Assembly (NCBI RefSeq): GCF_001704415.2
Contig: NC_030819.1
Coordinates: 85,657,272 to 85,721,271, forward strand
Direction: 5' to 3'
DNA from: Capra hircus
Taxonomy: Eukaryota; Chordata; Mammalia; Artiodactyla; Bovidae
Length of the DNA stretch: 64,000 bases
The stretch's first letter is position 1, and every line of letters starts with the position of its first letter. Position numbers and translations under genes: made by a program. Below are positions 44,854 to 55,725 of the stretch, piece by piece. The notes beneath the pieces were generated by a model, which was given only the letters and a program-made list of their open reading frames with translations, was not told the DNA's origin and ran no database searches.

Positions 44854-45853
44854 TGACATTATCAATATAGCTCTATAAACATTAAGAGCCTCCCTAGTAT
44901 TAAATTTACTAAAACTTCTAAAAACCCAACACAAACTTCGCACTTCACAACCCCACATCACAACCAATAGTACATGCTTATCACCTCATACACATATTAC
45001 ATAAAATATACCCGAGATGAAGCACATACATAACATTAATGTAACAAAAATACGACATGTATATAGTACATTACATGACATACCCCAAGCATATAAGCAG
45101 GGACATGAATATTAATGTAGCATGGACATAATAGGTATATAGTACATTAATTGATTTACCTCATGCATATAAGCAAGTACATAACATCTATTGATAGTAC
45201 CTGGCACATTTAGTTATTTATCATACATAGCACATGTAAGTCAAATCCATCCTCATCAACATGCATATCCCATCCACTAGATCATGTGCTTAATGACCAT
45301 GCCACGTGAAACCAGCAACCTGCTTGGCAAGGATCCCTCTTCTCACTCTGGGCCCATTAATTGTGGGAGTCACTACTTAATGAATTTTATCAGGCATCTG
45401 GTCCTTTCTTCAGGGCTATCTCACCTAAAATCACCCACTCTTTCCCCTTAAATAAGACATCTCAATGGACTAGTGACTAATCAGCCCATGCTCATACATA
45501 ACTGTACTGTCATACATTTGGTATTTTTTAATTTTGGGGGATGCTTGGACTCAGCTATGGCCGTTTGAGGCCCTGACCCCGAGCATGTATTGTAGCTGGA
45601 CTTAACTGTACCTTGAGCACCACCATAATGGTAAGCATGAGTATCACAGTCAATGGTCACAGGACATATAATATTAATACCGCATATTACCGACCATTTC
45701 CCCCCGGTTTCTTTTTTTCCCCTTAAATACCTACCACCATTTTTAACACGCTTGCCCCTAGGTACTTATTTAAACTTATCACATTTTCACTACTCAAATT
45801 AGCACTCCAACCAAAGTAAGTATAAAGTGCCTGGGTCTTCCCCATGTTGTATA
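44854..45853 (+). other. Mitochondrial control region (D-loop) copy
   Basis: About 1.0 kb between tRNA-Pro and tRNA-Phe. It has an ETAS-like left domain with TATAGTACATTA motifs and a 76-bp tandem duplication (45035-45186). A conserved central domain includes GGGATCCCTCTTCTC-like sequence at 45329, TTGGGGGATGCTTGGACTC at 45534, and CATTTGGTATTTTTTAATTT. A right domain has CSB2/CSB3-like sequence (CCATTTCCCCCCGGTT, 45697; ACCTACCACCATTTTTAAC, 45729). It once held the heavy-strand origin and promoters; there is no reason to think they act here. Confidence 0.92.
45035..45186 (+). repeat. 76-bp tandem duplication in control region
   Basis: Copy 1 is 45035-45110 and copy 2 is 45111-45186. Both start ATTAATGTA and share TATATAGTACATTA and GCATATAAGCA at matching offsets. 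They differ at many positions, so the duplication predates most divergence. Confidence 0.8.
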
Positions 45854-45921
45854 GTTAATGTAGCTTAAAACCAAAGTAAGGCACTGAAACTGCCTAGATG
45901 AGTACATCAACTCCATAAACA
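45854..45921 (+). tRNA. MT-TF: tRNA-Phe (mitochondrial-derived, NUMT)
   Basis: 68 nt; anticodon GAA in ACTGAAACT; leads into 12S rRNA. Confidence 0.88.
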
Positions 45922-46874
45922 CATAGGTTTGGTCCCAGCCTTCCTGTTAACTTTCAATAAACTTACACATACAAGCATCCACATCCCAGAGAGAATGCCC
46001 TCTGGGTCAACAAGACTAAGAGGAGTGGGTATCAAGCACACACCTGTAGCTCATGACACCTTGCTTAACCACACCCCCACGGGAGACAGCAGTGACAAAA
46101 ATTAAGCCATAAACGAAAGTTTGACTAAGGTATATTGACTAGGGTTGGTAACTCTTGTGCCAGCCACCGCGGTCATACGATTAACCCAAGCTAACGGGAA
46201 TACAGCATAAAACGTATTTAAGCACGAGACCAAATAGAGTTAAATGTTAATTAAACTGTAAAAAGTCATAATTACAATAAAAAATAAACGACAAAAGTAA
46301 CTCTATAATAGCTGACACACTATAGCTAAGAACCAAATTGGGATTAGATACCCCACTATGCTCAGCCCTAAACACAAATAATTACCAAAACAAGATTTTT
46401 CACCAGAGTACTACTGGCAATGGCCTAAAACTCAAAGAACTTGGCGGTGCTTAATACTTTTCTAGAGGACCCTGTTCTATAATTGATAAACCCCGATAGA
46501 CCTCACCAATCCTTGCTAATACAGTCTATATACGGCCATCTTCAGCAAACCCTAAAAAGGAACAAAAGTAAGCATAATCATAGCACATAAAAACGTTAGG
46601 TCAAGGTGTAACCTATGGAGTGGGAAGAAATGGGCTACATTTTCTATCATAAGAAAACCCAACATGAAAATCATTATGAAACTAATGACCAAAGGAAGAT
46701 TTAGTAGTAAACAAAGAATAAAATGCTTAGTTGAATTAGGCCATGCATGCACACACCGCCCATCACCCTCCTCAACTAATCACGATGCACTCAAATCTAT
46801 TTACATGCACCAACAATATGAGAGGAGATAATTTGTAACAAGGTAAGCATACTGGAAAGTGTGCTTGGACAAAT
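45922..46874 (+). rRNA. MT-RNR1: 12S rRNA copy (mitochondrial-derived, NUMT)
   Basis: About 953 nt, normal length. It contains GTGCCAGCCACCGCGGTCA (46158-46176), GGGATTAGATACCCC (46341-46355) and the 3' decoding region ACACACCGCCCATCACCC (46750-46767). A nuclear relic of the small-subunit rRNA; no evidence that it is expressed. Confidence 0.93.
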
Positions 46875-46941
46875 CAAGATATAGCTTAAATAAAGCATCT
46901 AGTTTACACCTAGAAGATTTCACACTTTATGAATATCTTGA
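46875..46941 (+). tRNA. MT-TV: tRNA-Val (mitochondrial-derived, NUMT)
   Basis: 67 nt; anticodon TAC in GTTTACACC, between 12S and 16S. Confidence 0.88.
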
Positions 46942-48518
46942 ACTAAACCTAGCCCCCAAATCCCATTTTAACTAAATAACCAAAATAAAATAAAATAAAA
47001 CATTCTCCAATTTAAAGTATAGGAGATAGAAATTCTAAACACGGCACTATAGAGAAAGTACCACAAGGGAACGATGAAAGAAAAAATAAATAAATAAATA
47101 AAGTACAAAAAAAGCAAAGATTACCCCTTGTATCTTTTGCATAAGTTAACTAGTAAAAACTTAACAAAACGAATTTTAACTAAGTAACCCGAAACCAGAT
47201 GAGCTACTTATGAACAGTTTATTAAGAACCAACTCATCTATGTGGCAAAATAGTGGGAAGATTTGTAAGTAGAGGTGATACGCCTAACGAGCCTGGTGAT
47301 AGCTGGTTGTCCAGAAAATGAATTTCAGTTCAGCTTTAAAGATACCAAAAATCCAAATAAACCTCATTGTATCTTTAAAAATTAGTCTAAAAAGGTACAG
47401 CCTTTTAGAAACAGATACAACCTTGACTAGAGAGTAAGATTTAACAATACCATAGTAGGCCTAAAAGCAGCCATCAATTAAGAAAGCGTTAAAGCTCAAC
47501 AACAAAAGCAACACTAATCCCAACAACAAACAACTACTCCTAGCTCTAATACTGGACTAAACTATTAGAAAATAGAAGCAATAATGTTAATATGAGTAAC
47601 AAGAAACATTTTCTCCTTGCATAAGCTTAAGTCAGTATTTGATAATACCCTGACTATTATCAGTAAATAAAAATAACCCAACAATAAATAATTTATTAGC
47701 TATACTGTTAATCCAACACAGAAATTCACCTTAGGAAAGATTAAAAGAAGCAAAAGGAACTCGGCAAACACAAATCCCGCCTGTTTACCAAAAACATCAC
47801 TTCCAGCATTTCCAGTATTGGAGGCACCTCCTGTCCAGTGACAAACATTAAACGGCCATGGTATCCTGATCATACAAAGGTAGCATAATCATTTGTTCTC
47901 TAAATAAGGACTTGTATGAGTGGCCACACAAGGGTTTTACTGTCTCTTACTTCCAATCAGTGAAATTGACCTTCCCGTGGAGAGGCGGGAATAGACAAAC
48001 AAGACGAGAAGACCCTATGGAGCTTTAACTAACTAGTCCAAAGAAAATAAACTCAACCATTAAGGGATAACAACACTCCTTATGTACTAGCAGTTTTGGT
48101 TGAGGTGACCTCGGAGAATAAAAAAATCCTCTGAACAATTCTAAAGACTAGACCTACGAGTCAAGCCATTCTATTGCTTTTTGATCCAAAAATTTGATCA
48201 ATGGAACAAGTTACCCTAGGAATAACAGTGCAATCCTATTCAAGAGTCCTTATCGATAATAGGGTTTATGACCTCGATGTTGGATCAGGACACCCTGATG
48301 GTGCAACCGCTATCAAAGGTTCGTTTGTTCAACGATTAAAATCCTACATGATCTGAGTTCAGACCTGAGTAATCCAGGTCGGTTTCTATCTATTATGTAT
48401 TTCTCCCAGTACGAAAGGACAAGAAAAACAAGGCCAACTTCAAATAAGCACCTTAAATCAATTAATGACCTTATCTTAATTAATATCACAAATAAACCCT
48501 GCCCTAGAAAAGGGCCTA
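46942..48518 (+). rRNA. MT-RNR2: 16S rRNA copy (mitochondrial-derived, NUMT)
   Basis: About 1.58 kb, normal length. Landmarks are AGACGAGAAGACCCTATGGA (48001-48020), GTTTATGACCTCGATGTTGG (48263-48282) and CCCAGTACGAAAGGACAAGA (48404-48423). An (AAAT)n expansion at about 47084-47101 and other small changes mark nuclear decay. Confidence 0.93.
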
Positions 48519-48593
48519 GCTAAGATGGCAGAGCCCGGTAATTGCATAAAACTTAAACCTTTATGTTCAGAGATTCAAATCCTCTCTTTAATA
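48519..48593 (+). tRNA. MT-TL1: tRNA-Leu(UUR) (mitochondrial-derived, NUMT)
   Basis: 75 nt; anticodon TAA in ACTTAAACC. It includes the conserved TGGCAGAGCCCGG that terminates rRNA transcription in mitochondria. Confidence 0.88.
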
Positions 48594-48595
48594 AA

Positions 48596-49553
48596 ATGTT
48601 TATAACTAATATCCTAATACTAATTATTCCCATTCTCCTAGCTGTAGCATTCCTTACACTAGTAGAACAAAAAGTCCTAGACTACACACAGTTCCAAAAG
48701 GGCCCAAATGTTGCAGGTCCATACGGCCTACTCCAACCTACTGCTGATGCAATCAAACTTTTTATTAAAGAGCCACTACGGCCTACCACATCCTCAGTCT
48801 CAATATTTATTCTGGCCCCCATCCTAGCCTTAAGCCTAGCCCTAACCATATGAATCCCCCTACCCATACCCTATCACCTCATCAACATAAACTCAGGAGT
48901 TCTATTTATACTAGCCATATCAAGCCTAGCCATATACTCAATCCTCTGATCAGGCTGAGCCTCCAACTCAAAATATGCATTAATTGGAGCCCCACGGGCA
49001 GTGGCACAAACAATCTCATATGAAGTAACACTAGCAATCATCTTGCTATCAGTACTTTAAATGAGCGGATCCTTCACTCTCTCCACATTAATCATTACAC
49101 AAGAACAGGTATGATTAATCTTCCCAGCATGACCTTTAGCAATAATATGATTTATTTCAACATTAGCAGAGACAAACCGAGCACCATTCAACCTTACTGA
49201 AGGGGAATCAGAACTAGTCTCAGGCTTCAACGCAGAATATGCAGCAGGACCATTCGCCTTATTTTTTTTTATAGCAGAATATGCTAACATCATTATAATG
49301 AATATCTTCACAACAACCCTATTTCTAGGGGCATTCCACAGCCCATACATACCAGAACTTTACACAATCAACTTCACTATTAAATCATTACTATTCACAA
49401 TCACTTTCCTATGAATCCAAGCATCCTACCCCCGATTCTGCTATGACCAACTAATACATCTACTATGAAAAATTTCCTACCCCTAACACTAGCCCTATGT
49501 ATATGACATGTCTCACTACCCATCCTCCTATCAAGCATCCCCCCACAAACATA
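48596..49553 (+). pseudogene. MT-ND1: ND1 pseudogene with stop and frameshift
   Basis: Complex I subunit 1 copy from ATG at 48596. An in-frame TAA at 49058-49060 (codon 155) truncates it after the EVTLAIILLSVL helix. A T run at 49262-49270 is three bases longer than expected (in frame), and one base is missing near 49468-49474 (TATGAAAAATTTCC). Total 958 nt against 956. The C-terminal YPRFCYDQLMHLLW block is still clear, with Arg changed to Cys by a CpG-type transition. Confidence 0.93.
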
Positions 49554-49622
49554 AGAAATATGTCTGACAAAAGAGTTACTTTGATAGAGTGAATAATAGA
49601 GGTTTAAGCCCTCTTATTTCTG
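49554..49622 (+). tRNA. MT-TI: tRNA-Ile (mitochondrial-derived, NUMT)
   Basis: 69 nt; anticodon GAT in TTTGATAGA, right after ND1. Confidence 0.88.
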
Positions 49623-49692
49623 GAATTATAGGAATTGAACCTACTCCTAAGAACCCAAAACCCTTCGTGCTCCCAATTACCCCAAATTCTAA
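49622..49692 (-). tRNA. MT-TQ: tRNA-Gln (mitochondrial-derived, NUMT)
   Basis: About 71 nt on the minus strand; anticodon TTG. It shows more substitutions than its neighbours in the acceptor and anticodon arms. Confidence 0.83.
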
Positions 49693-49693
49693 T

Positions 49694-49762
49694 AGTAAGG
49701 TCAGCTAATTAAGCTATCAGGCCCATACCCCGAAAATGCTTGTTTATATCCTTCCCGTACTT
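49694..49762 (+). tRNA. MT-TM: tRNA-Met (mitochondrial-derived, NUMT), right edge
   Basis: 69 nt; anticodon CAT in CCCATACCC. The insertion ends here: the next bases (CCCATTTGGTAAAGGATG) are not the start of ND2 but L1 sequence. Confidence 0.88.
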
Positions 49763-52700
49763 CCCATTTGGTAAAGGATGTTCTCTAAGCAGGAAATAGA
49801 AGGGAAGGAATAGACCTGAAAAAAAGAAAATCCAGAACAATAAAGTAAATAATAATAATTTCATGCATATAAATAATTAACTTAAGTATATATTGATTAA
49901 ATGCTCCAACCAAAATACAGATTGGTTGAATGGAAGCAAAAGCAAGGTTCATATAAATTCTGTCGATAATATATGCACTTCAGACTTAGGGACAAACAGA
50001 CTAAAAGTGAGGGCCCAGAACAAGATATACCATGCAAATGGAAATTTAATAAATAGCTGCAGCACCAATTCTCATATCAGATAAAACAGACTTTTAAATA
50101 AAGATTATTACTAGAGACAAGGAAGGACACTAGATAATGATAGATAAATCCAGGAAGAAGATATTGAAATTATAAATACATATGCATCCAACGTAGGCTC
50201 ACATAAACACCTAAGACAAATACAACTAACCATTCAAGGGAAATTGGCAGTAAAAAAAATAATAATAATACTAGGGGATTTTAACACCACACTAATACCA
50301 ATGGACAGATCATCCACACAGAGAATTAATATAGAAACAGGCGTGAACCACAAATTAGATTAGATAGACCTCATTGATAACTTTAGCATATTCCATCACC
50401 AAACATAAGAATATAGTTTTCTTTTCAAGTGCACATGAAAGACTCTCTGAAATGGAGCATATTTTGGATCACAAATGAAACCTTGGTAAATTTAGGAAAA
50501 TTGAAATCATACCAAACATCTTTTCAGATCAAAATGCTATGTGATTAGGGACCATTTAAAGAAAAAAAAATGTAAAAACACAAACACATGGAGAAATCAA
50601 ACAGGTCACTGAAGAAATGAAAGAGAAAATTTAAAAACACCTAGAAACAAATGGCAAAGAAAAAATGTCAACCCAAAACCTATGTGATGCAGTAAAAACA
50701 ATGCTATGAAGGAATTTTATAGCAATACAATAAACTTACCTCAAGACATGAAAAGAACATCAAATAAACAACCTAATGTTACACCTAAATAACGTAGAAA
50801 AGGAAGAAAAAGAGTCAAAAATCTTCCAAAGTTAGCAGAAGGAAATAAATTCTAAAGATCCCAGCAGAAATAAGTGAAAAAGAAATGAAGGAAACACTAG
50901 CAAAGATCAACAAACAATAAGATAAGTCTTGGAGAAGATGAACAAAATACATAAATCATTAGCCAGATTCATTAAGAACAATAAGGAGAAGACTCAAATC
51001 AATTCAAAATGAAAAAGGAGACATTACTACAGACAACACAGAAAGAGAAAGGATCATAAGAGACAATTGGAAATAACTGTATGCCAATAAATTGGACAAC
51101 CTGCAACAAATGGACAAATTCTTAGAAAAGTACAATATTCTAAGACTGAACCAGGAAGAAATACAAAATATGAATAAATATGAATAAATCACTCACCAAT
51201 CACCAACTCTGAACAGATCAATCACATGCACTACTAACTGTGATCAAAAGTCTCCAACAAACAAAAGCCCAGGACTTCACAGGTGAATGCTTCCAAATGA
51301 TGGAGATATGCCAGTCCCTATCCTGATCAAAGGTTTCCAAAACATGGAGGGAGGGACATCCCCAGCTCATTTTGTGAGGCCCCATCACCATGAACTAAAA
51401 TGAAGCAGAAATGCCACACAGAAAAGAAAATTACAGGCTGACATCACTGATGAACATAAATGCAAAAATCCTGTGTGTGTGTGTGGGGGGGAACACGGAG
51501 ACATTAAAAGGATTGTACACCAAGTTCAAGTGGGGTTTATCCCAGAGATGCAAAGATTCTTCACTATATGTAAATCAATCAATGTGATACACTATATGAA
51601 CAAATTGAGAGATAGAAACCAGATGATAATCGATAGATGCAGAAAAAGAGTTTGAGAAAATTAAACACCAGTTTATGATTTTAAAATGCCCTGTAAATTG
51701 GCATAGATGATACCTGCCTCAACATAATAAAGATCATATAGGAAAATCTCTCAGCAAACATTATTCTCAAAGGTGTCACAATTTAAGTATTTCCTCTAAG
51801 ATCAGGATTGAGATCATGGTGCCCATGCTCATTCCTATTATTCAATATAGTTTTGTAAGTCACAGACATAGCAATCAGAGAAGAAAAAGAATGCCTATAG
51901 GAAAAAAAGAAGTACCTGTCTCACTGATTGCAGATGAGCTGTTTATTCACAGAAAACCCTAAAGATAGAACCAGGATATTACTAGAGCTAATCAGTGAAT
52001 TTAGTAAAGCACAGGAAACAAAATTCATACACAAAAATGCTTTGCATTCCTATAGCACAACAAGAAAATCAGAGAAAATAATGAAACAGTGCAATTTCCC
52101 ACTGCAATGAGAAGAATAGCATAACCAGGAATAAATCTGCCTAAACAGACAAAACACGTATATGTGGAAAGATAAGCTCTATAATGAAAGATGTCAAAGA
52201 TGAAACAAGCAGATAGAAAGACATGACATGTTCTTGGATTGGAAGAAATTAACATTGTGAAAATGACTACACTAACCAAAGCAATCTGTAGGTTCAATTC
52301 ACCCCTATCAAACAACAAATGACATCATTTTTAAAGAATTAGGAGTAATAATTTTACAATTTGTATGGGGAAAAACAGACCCAGAATGGCTATAGCAATC
52401 TTGGAAAGAAATGTGGTACTGGAGGAATTAACCTTTCTGACTTCAGACTCTACTACCAAGCTAGAGTCATCAAGACACTATGGTACAGGCGCAAAAACAG
52501 AAACATAGAGCAACGGACCAAAATAAAAAGCTGAGAGTTAAACCCACACTCCTATAGGCACCTTTTCTTAGACAAGGAGAGCAAGAATGTACAATGGAAT
52601 AACAACAGAAAGAGAGCCTCTTCCATAACTGGTGCTGGGAAATGGGACAAATACATGTAAAAGAATGAAATTAGAAGACTTCGTAACACTATACACAAAA

Positions 52701-54290
52701 GTAAATTTAAAATGGATTAAAGACCAGACGTAAGGCTAGAAACTATAAAATTCTTAGAGGAAAACAAAAACAGAACACCCATTGACATTCATCATAGCAA
52801 GATCCTCATTGACCCATCTCCTAGAGTGACTTAAATATATTAAAAAAATAAAAATGGAATCTAGAGAAACTTCAAACTATTTAAACAGCAAAGAAGACTA
52901 TAAACGAAATGAAAACATAGCCCTCAGAATGGGAGAAAATGATTGCAAATGAAGCAACTGACAAAGGATTATCTGCAAAGTACACAAGTAGATCATACAG
53001 CCTAATATCAGGAAAAAGACAACCAATTAAAAAATGAGCAGAAGACTTGAACACATTTCTCCAAAGAAGACATTAAGAAGGCCGCCAAACACATGAGAAG
53101 ATGCTCAGTATCGCTCATTGTTATGGAAATGCAAATCAAAACTACATGAGGTATCACCTCACACCAGTCAGAATGGCCATCATCAACAATTCTACAAATA
53201 ATAAATGCTGGACAAGACATGGAAGAAAGGGAACCCTCTTGCACTGTTGGTAGACATGTAAATGGATACAGCCACTATGTATAAGAGAATGTAGGTTTCT
53301 TAAAACAATAGGAATAAAGCTAACATATGACCCAACAATCCCCTACTGGGCATATACCCTGAGAAAACCATAACTCTAAAAAGACACAAGGACCCCAACG
53401 TCCATTGAAGCACTATTTAAAATAGCCAGGGCATGGAAGAAACCTAATGTCCATCAGTAGAATAGTGGATAAAGAAGTAGTGGAACAAATACACAATGGA
53501 ATTTTACTCAGCCATGAAAAGGAAAAAAAAAAAAAAAAAACGAGTCAGTTTAGTTAGGTGGATGAACCTAGGACGTGTGATAAAGAGTGAAGTAAGTCAG
53601 AAAGAGAAAAACAAATATAGCATATTAATGCATACACATGAAATCTTGAAAAATGGTACTGGTGAATATTTGAAGGGGAGAAATATATACACAGATGTAG
53701 AGGAAGGACTTGTGAACTCAGCTGGAGAAGGTGAGTGTGGGACAATTTGAGAGACTACCATTGAAACATCAGAGAGGGCAATGGCAACCCACTCCAGTAC
53801 TCTTGCCTGGAAAATCCCATTGATGGAGGACCCTGGTAGGCTGCAGTCCATGGGGTCGCAAAGATTCAGACACGACTGAGCAACTTCACTTTCACTTTTC
53901 ACTTTCAGGCATTGGAGAAGTAAATGGCAACCCACTCCAGTGTTCTTGCCTGGAGAATCCCAGGGACGGGGGAGCCTGGTGGGCTGCCATCTATGGAGTC
54001 GCACAGAGTCGGACATGACAAGTGATTTAGCAGTAGCAGCAACATTGCAACATAGCCACTACCATATGTAAAATAACTAACTAGTGGGAAGTTGCTATAT
54101 AACATAGGGAGCCCAGCATGGTGCTCTGTGATGACCTAGAGGGTGGGATGGCAGGAAGTAGGAGGCAGGCTCACCAAAAAGTGGATAATATACTTATGGC
54201 TGATTCATGTTGTTGTATAAGGAAAACCAACCAAGCATTGTAAAGCAGTTATTCTTCAATTAAAAATAAATAAATGCAATCCAAAAACTA
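49762..54290 (+). mobile_element. LINE-1, inter-ORF to 3' end (right half of split element)
   Basis: Continues the L1 broken at 32958: TAAAGGATGTTCTCTAAGC starts the inter-ORF part, then ORF2 from about 49880 (TTAAATGCTCCAACC) through endonuclease, reverse transcriptase (for example 51340-51860) and the C-terminal domain to the 3' UTR at about 54285 (GATTCATGTTGTTGTATAAG). All three frames are full of stops. A poly-A slippage run lies at 53522-53540. A Bov-A2 SINE interrupts the 3' end. Confidence 0.85.
53756..54050 (+). repeat. Bov-A2 SINE (dimeric) with target-site duplication
   Basis: Two tandem BovA units, each with CAACCCACTCCAGT(A/G) and TTCTTGCCTGGA-like blocks and joined by a CACTTTTCACTTTC linker. 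Flanks CCATTGAAACAT and ACATTGCAACAT are likely target duplicates from the L1 3' UTR. Confidence 0.85.
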
Positions 54291-54727
54291 TAATTCAACA
54301 CATCTGTACTGTCATCTGAAGCTATATGCAATCATCTTCCATTCCTAGCTACTTTTCCACTATATATTAGTGCTTATAAATGCATTAAAGATTTTGAAAA
54401 TATGATTTTAATAGCTACACAGTATTGCTTAATATATTATACATAAAATATAAAAATCTCAGTCTCATCACAGAATCATAATACCAAAAATGATTTACAT
54501 TTTAAACTAAAGGTTGCATTTTCAATTCAGTTTAATGAGAATTCCTCTGAAGATCTAAATTCTCAGGAAAAGTAAGTTGTTTGGGCACCATCTTGATTTC
54601 ATCTGTTATGCCTGATTGTCCTTCTGCGGACTCTTTGACTTTTGACATTTTTGGCTTTGACTGTACTGTTTCACTGAGATAAAAATCTTAAATTTAGATA
54701 TTAAGAATGTCAAGAAGAACCCTAGTT
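54291..54727. other. AT-rich intergenic, nothing recognised
   Basis: Low-complexity AT-rich DNA; no element named. Confidence 0.4.
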
Positions 54728-54930
54728 AAGTGTGAGTCACTCACTCATGTCCAGTTATTTGTGACCCATGGATTGTAGCCAACCAGGTCCTCTGTCCATA
54801 GAATTTTCCAGGCAAGAATACTGGAGTGGGTAGCCATTCCTTCCTCGAGGGGATCTCCCTGATCCAGGGGTTAAATCCAGGTCTCTCGCATTGCAGGCAG
54901 ATTATTTACTTTGAACCACTAGAGAACCTT
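54728..54930 (-). repeat. Bov-tA SINE
   Basis: Antisense; GAGTCACTCACTCATGTCC at the left, CAGGCAAGAATACTGGAGTG in the middle, and a weak tRNA end. Confidence 0.8.
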
Positions 54931-54934
54931 GGTG

Positions 54935-55580
54935 TACATTGATGTGCAAATCTTCAAAAGAATATTAGCATGAAGAATACATTAAAATAATCATACACTA
55001 TGATCAAATGGAATTTATCCCATGCCTGCAAGGATGATTTATTATCTGCATATCAATCAATGTGATACACAATATGAGCAAAATTAAGAAGAAAATCATG
55101 TGATCTTCTCAATAATGCAGAAAAAGCTTTTGACAAAGTGTAACATCAATTTGGATACAATCTCTCAAAACAGTGGTTGTACAAGGAACATTCTAAAGTG
55201 TATATAACACAAGCCCACAGCTAACATCTGACTCAGTTGGAAAAAAGGTGAAAGATTTTCTTAAAAGATCACGAATAGTACAAGGATGCACACTCTTACC
55301 AATTTCATTCAACATAGTAGTGGAAGTGTCCTACTCAGAGTAACTAGGCAAGAAAAGGAAATAAAATGCATCACCAATGGAACAGAAGAAGTAACACTGT
55401 CACTATTCGATTATGACAGGGTTTATATGAAACACTTAAAACTTCACCAAGTAGAAACTATTAAAATTAATATCAGCAAGATAGCAGGATATGAACCATC
55501 AGAGAGAGAACAGTCCCATGTACACATGTATCAAAAAATACCTGCAATAAATTTAACCAAGAAGCAGAAACACCTGTACA
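54935..55580 (+). mobile_element. LINE-1 ORF2 fragment
   Basis: Sense L1 reverse-transcriptase region: ATCAATCAATGTGATACAC, GCAGAAAAAGCTTTTGACAA and a GGATGCACACTCTTACC block. The 189-codon frame at 55286-55855 starts inside it and runs out into unrelated DNA, so it is not a gene. Confidence 0.75.
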
Positions 55581-55599
55581 GTCACGGACTCCATCCAAG

Positions 55600-55725
55600 A
55601 CATAGAATCTGGGTTCAAATCTCAGCTCACCCGCTGACCTGCAGAGTGACCCAGGACAGATCACATAATGGTCTGAGGCGCAACATATTCAACTGTAAAA
55701 TAGACACAGACTCAGTATCTCCTTC
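55600..55725 (+). repeat. MIR SINE
   Basis: AATCTGGGTTCAAATCTCAG, GAGTGACCCAGGACAGATCA and CAACTGTAAAATAGACACAG correspond in order to the core and 3' part of MIR. Confidence 0.65.

Larger units (their letters stand above)
32960..49761 (+). mobile_element. Nearly complete nuclear mitochondrial DNA insertion (NUMT)
   Basis: Vertebrate mitochondrial gene order is preserved without rearrangement: ND2 (5' truncated), W, A, N, origin L, C, Y, COX1, S, D, COX2, K, ATP8, ATP6, COX3, G, ND3, R, ND4L, ND4, H, S, L, ND5, ND6, E, CYTB, T, P, control region, F, 12S, V, 16S, L, ND1, I, Q, M. The span is 16,802 bp, of which about 663 bp is a later BovB, leaving ~16.1 kb. Decay proves nuclear residence: stops in ND1, ND2, COX2 and COX3, frameshifts in ND1, ND3, ND4L, ND5 and COX3, and AGR codons in COX1, ATP6 and CYTB. 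TGA-for-Trp usage prevents translation by cytosolic ribosomes anyway. Confidence 0.97.

Noticed and set aside
44374..44967. 197-codon minus frame across CYTB end and tRNAs
   Set aside because: Antisense to CYTB, tRNA-Thr and tRNA-Pro; no domain; an effect of mitochondrial base skew.
32960..49761. Contaminating organelle contig misjoined into a nuclear assembly
   Set aside because: Stops, frameshifts, a BovB insertion in ND4 and consistent L1 sequence at both junctions argue strongly for a true old nuclear copy.
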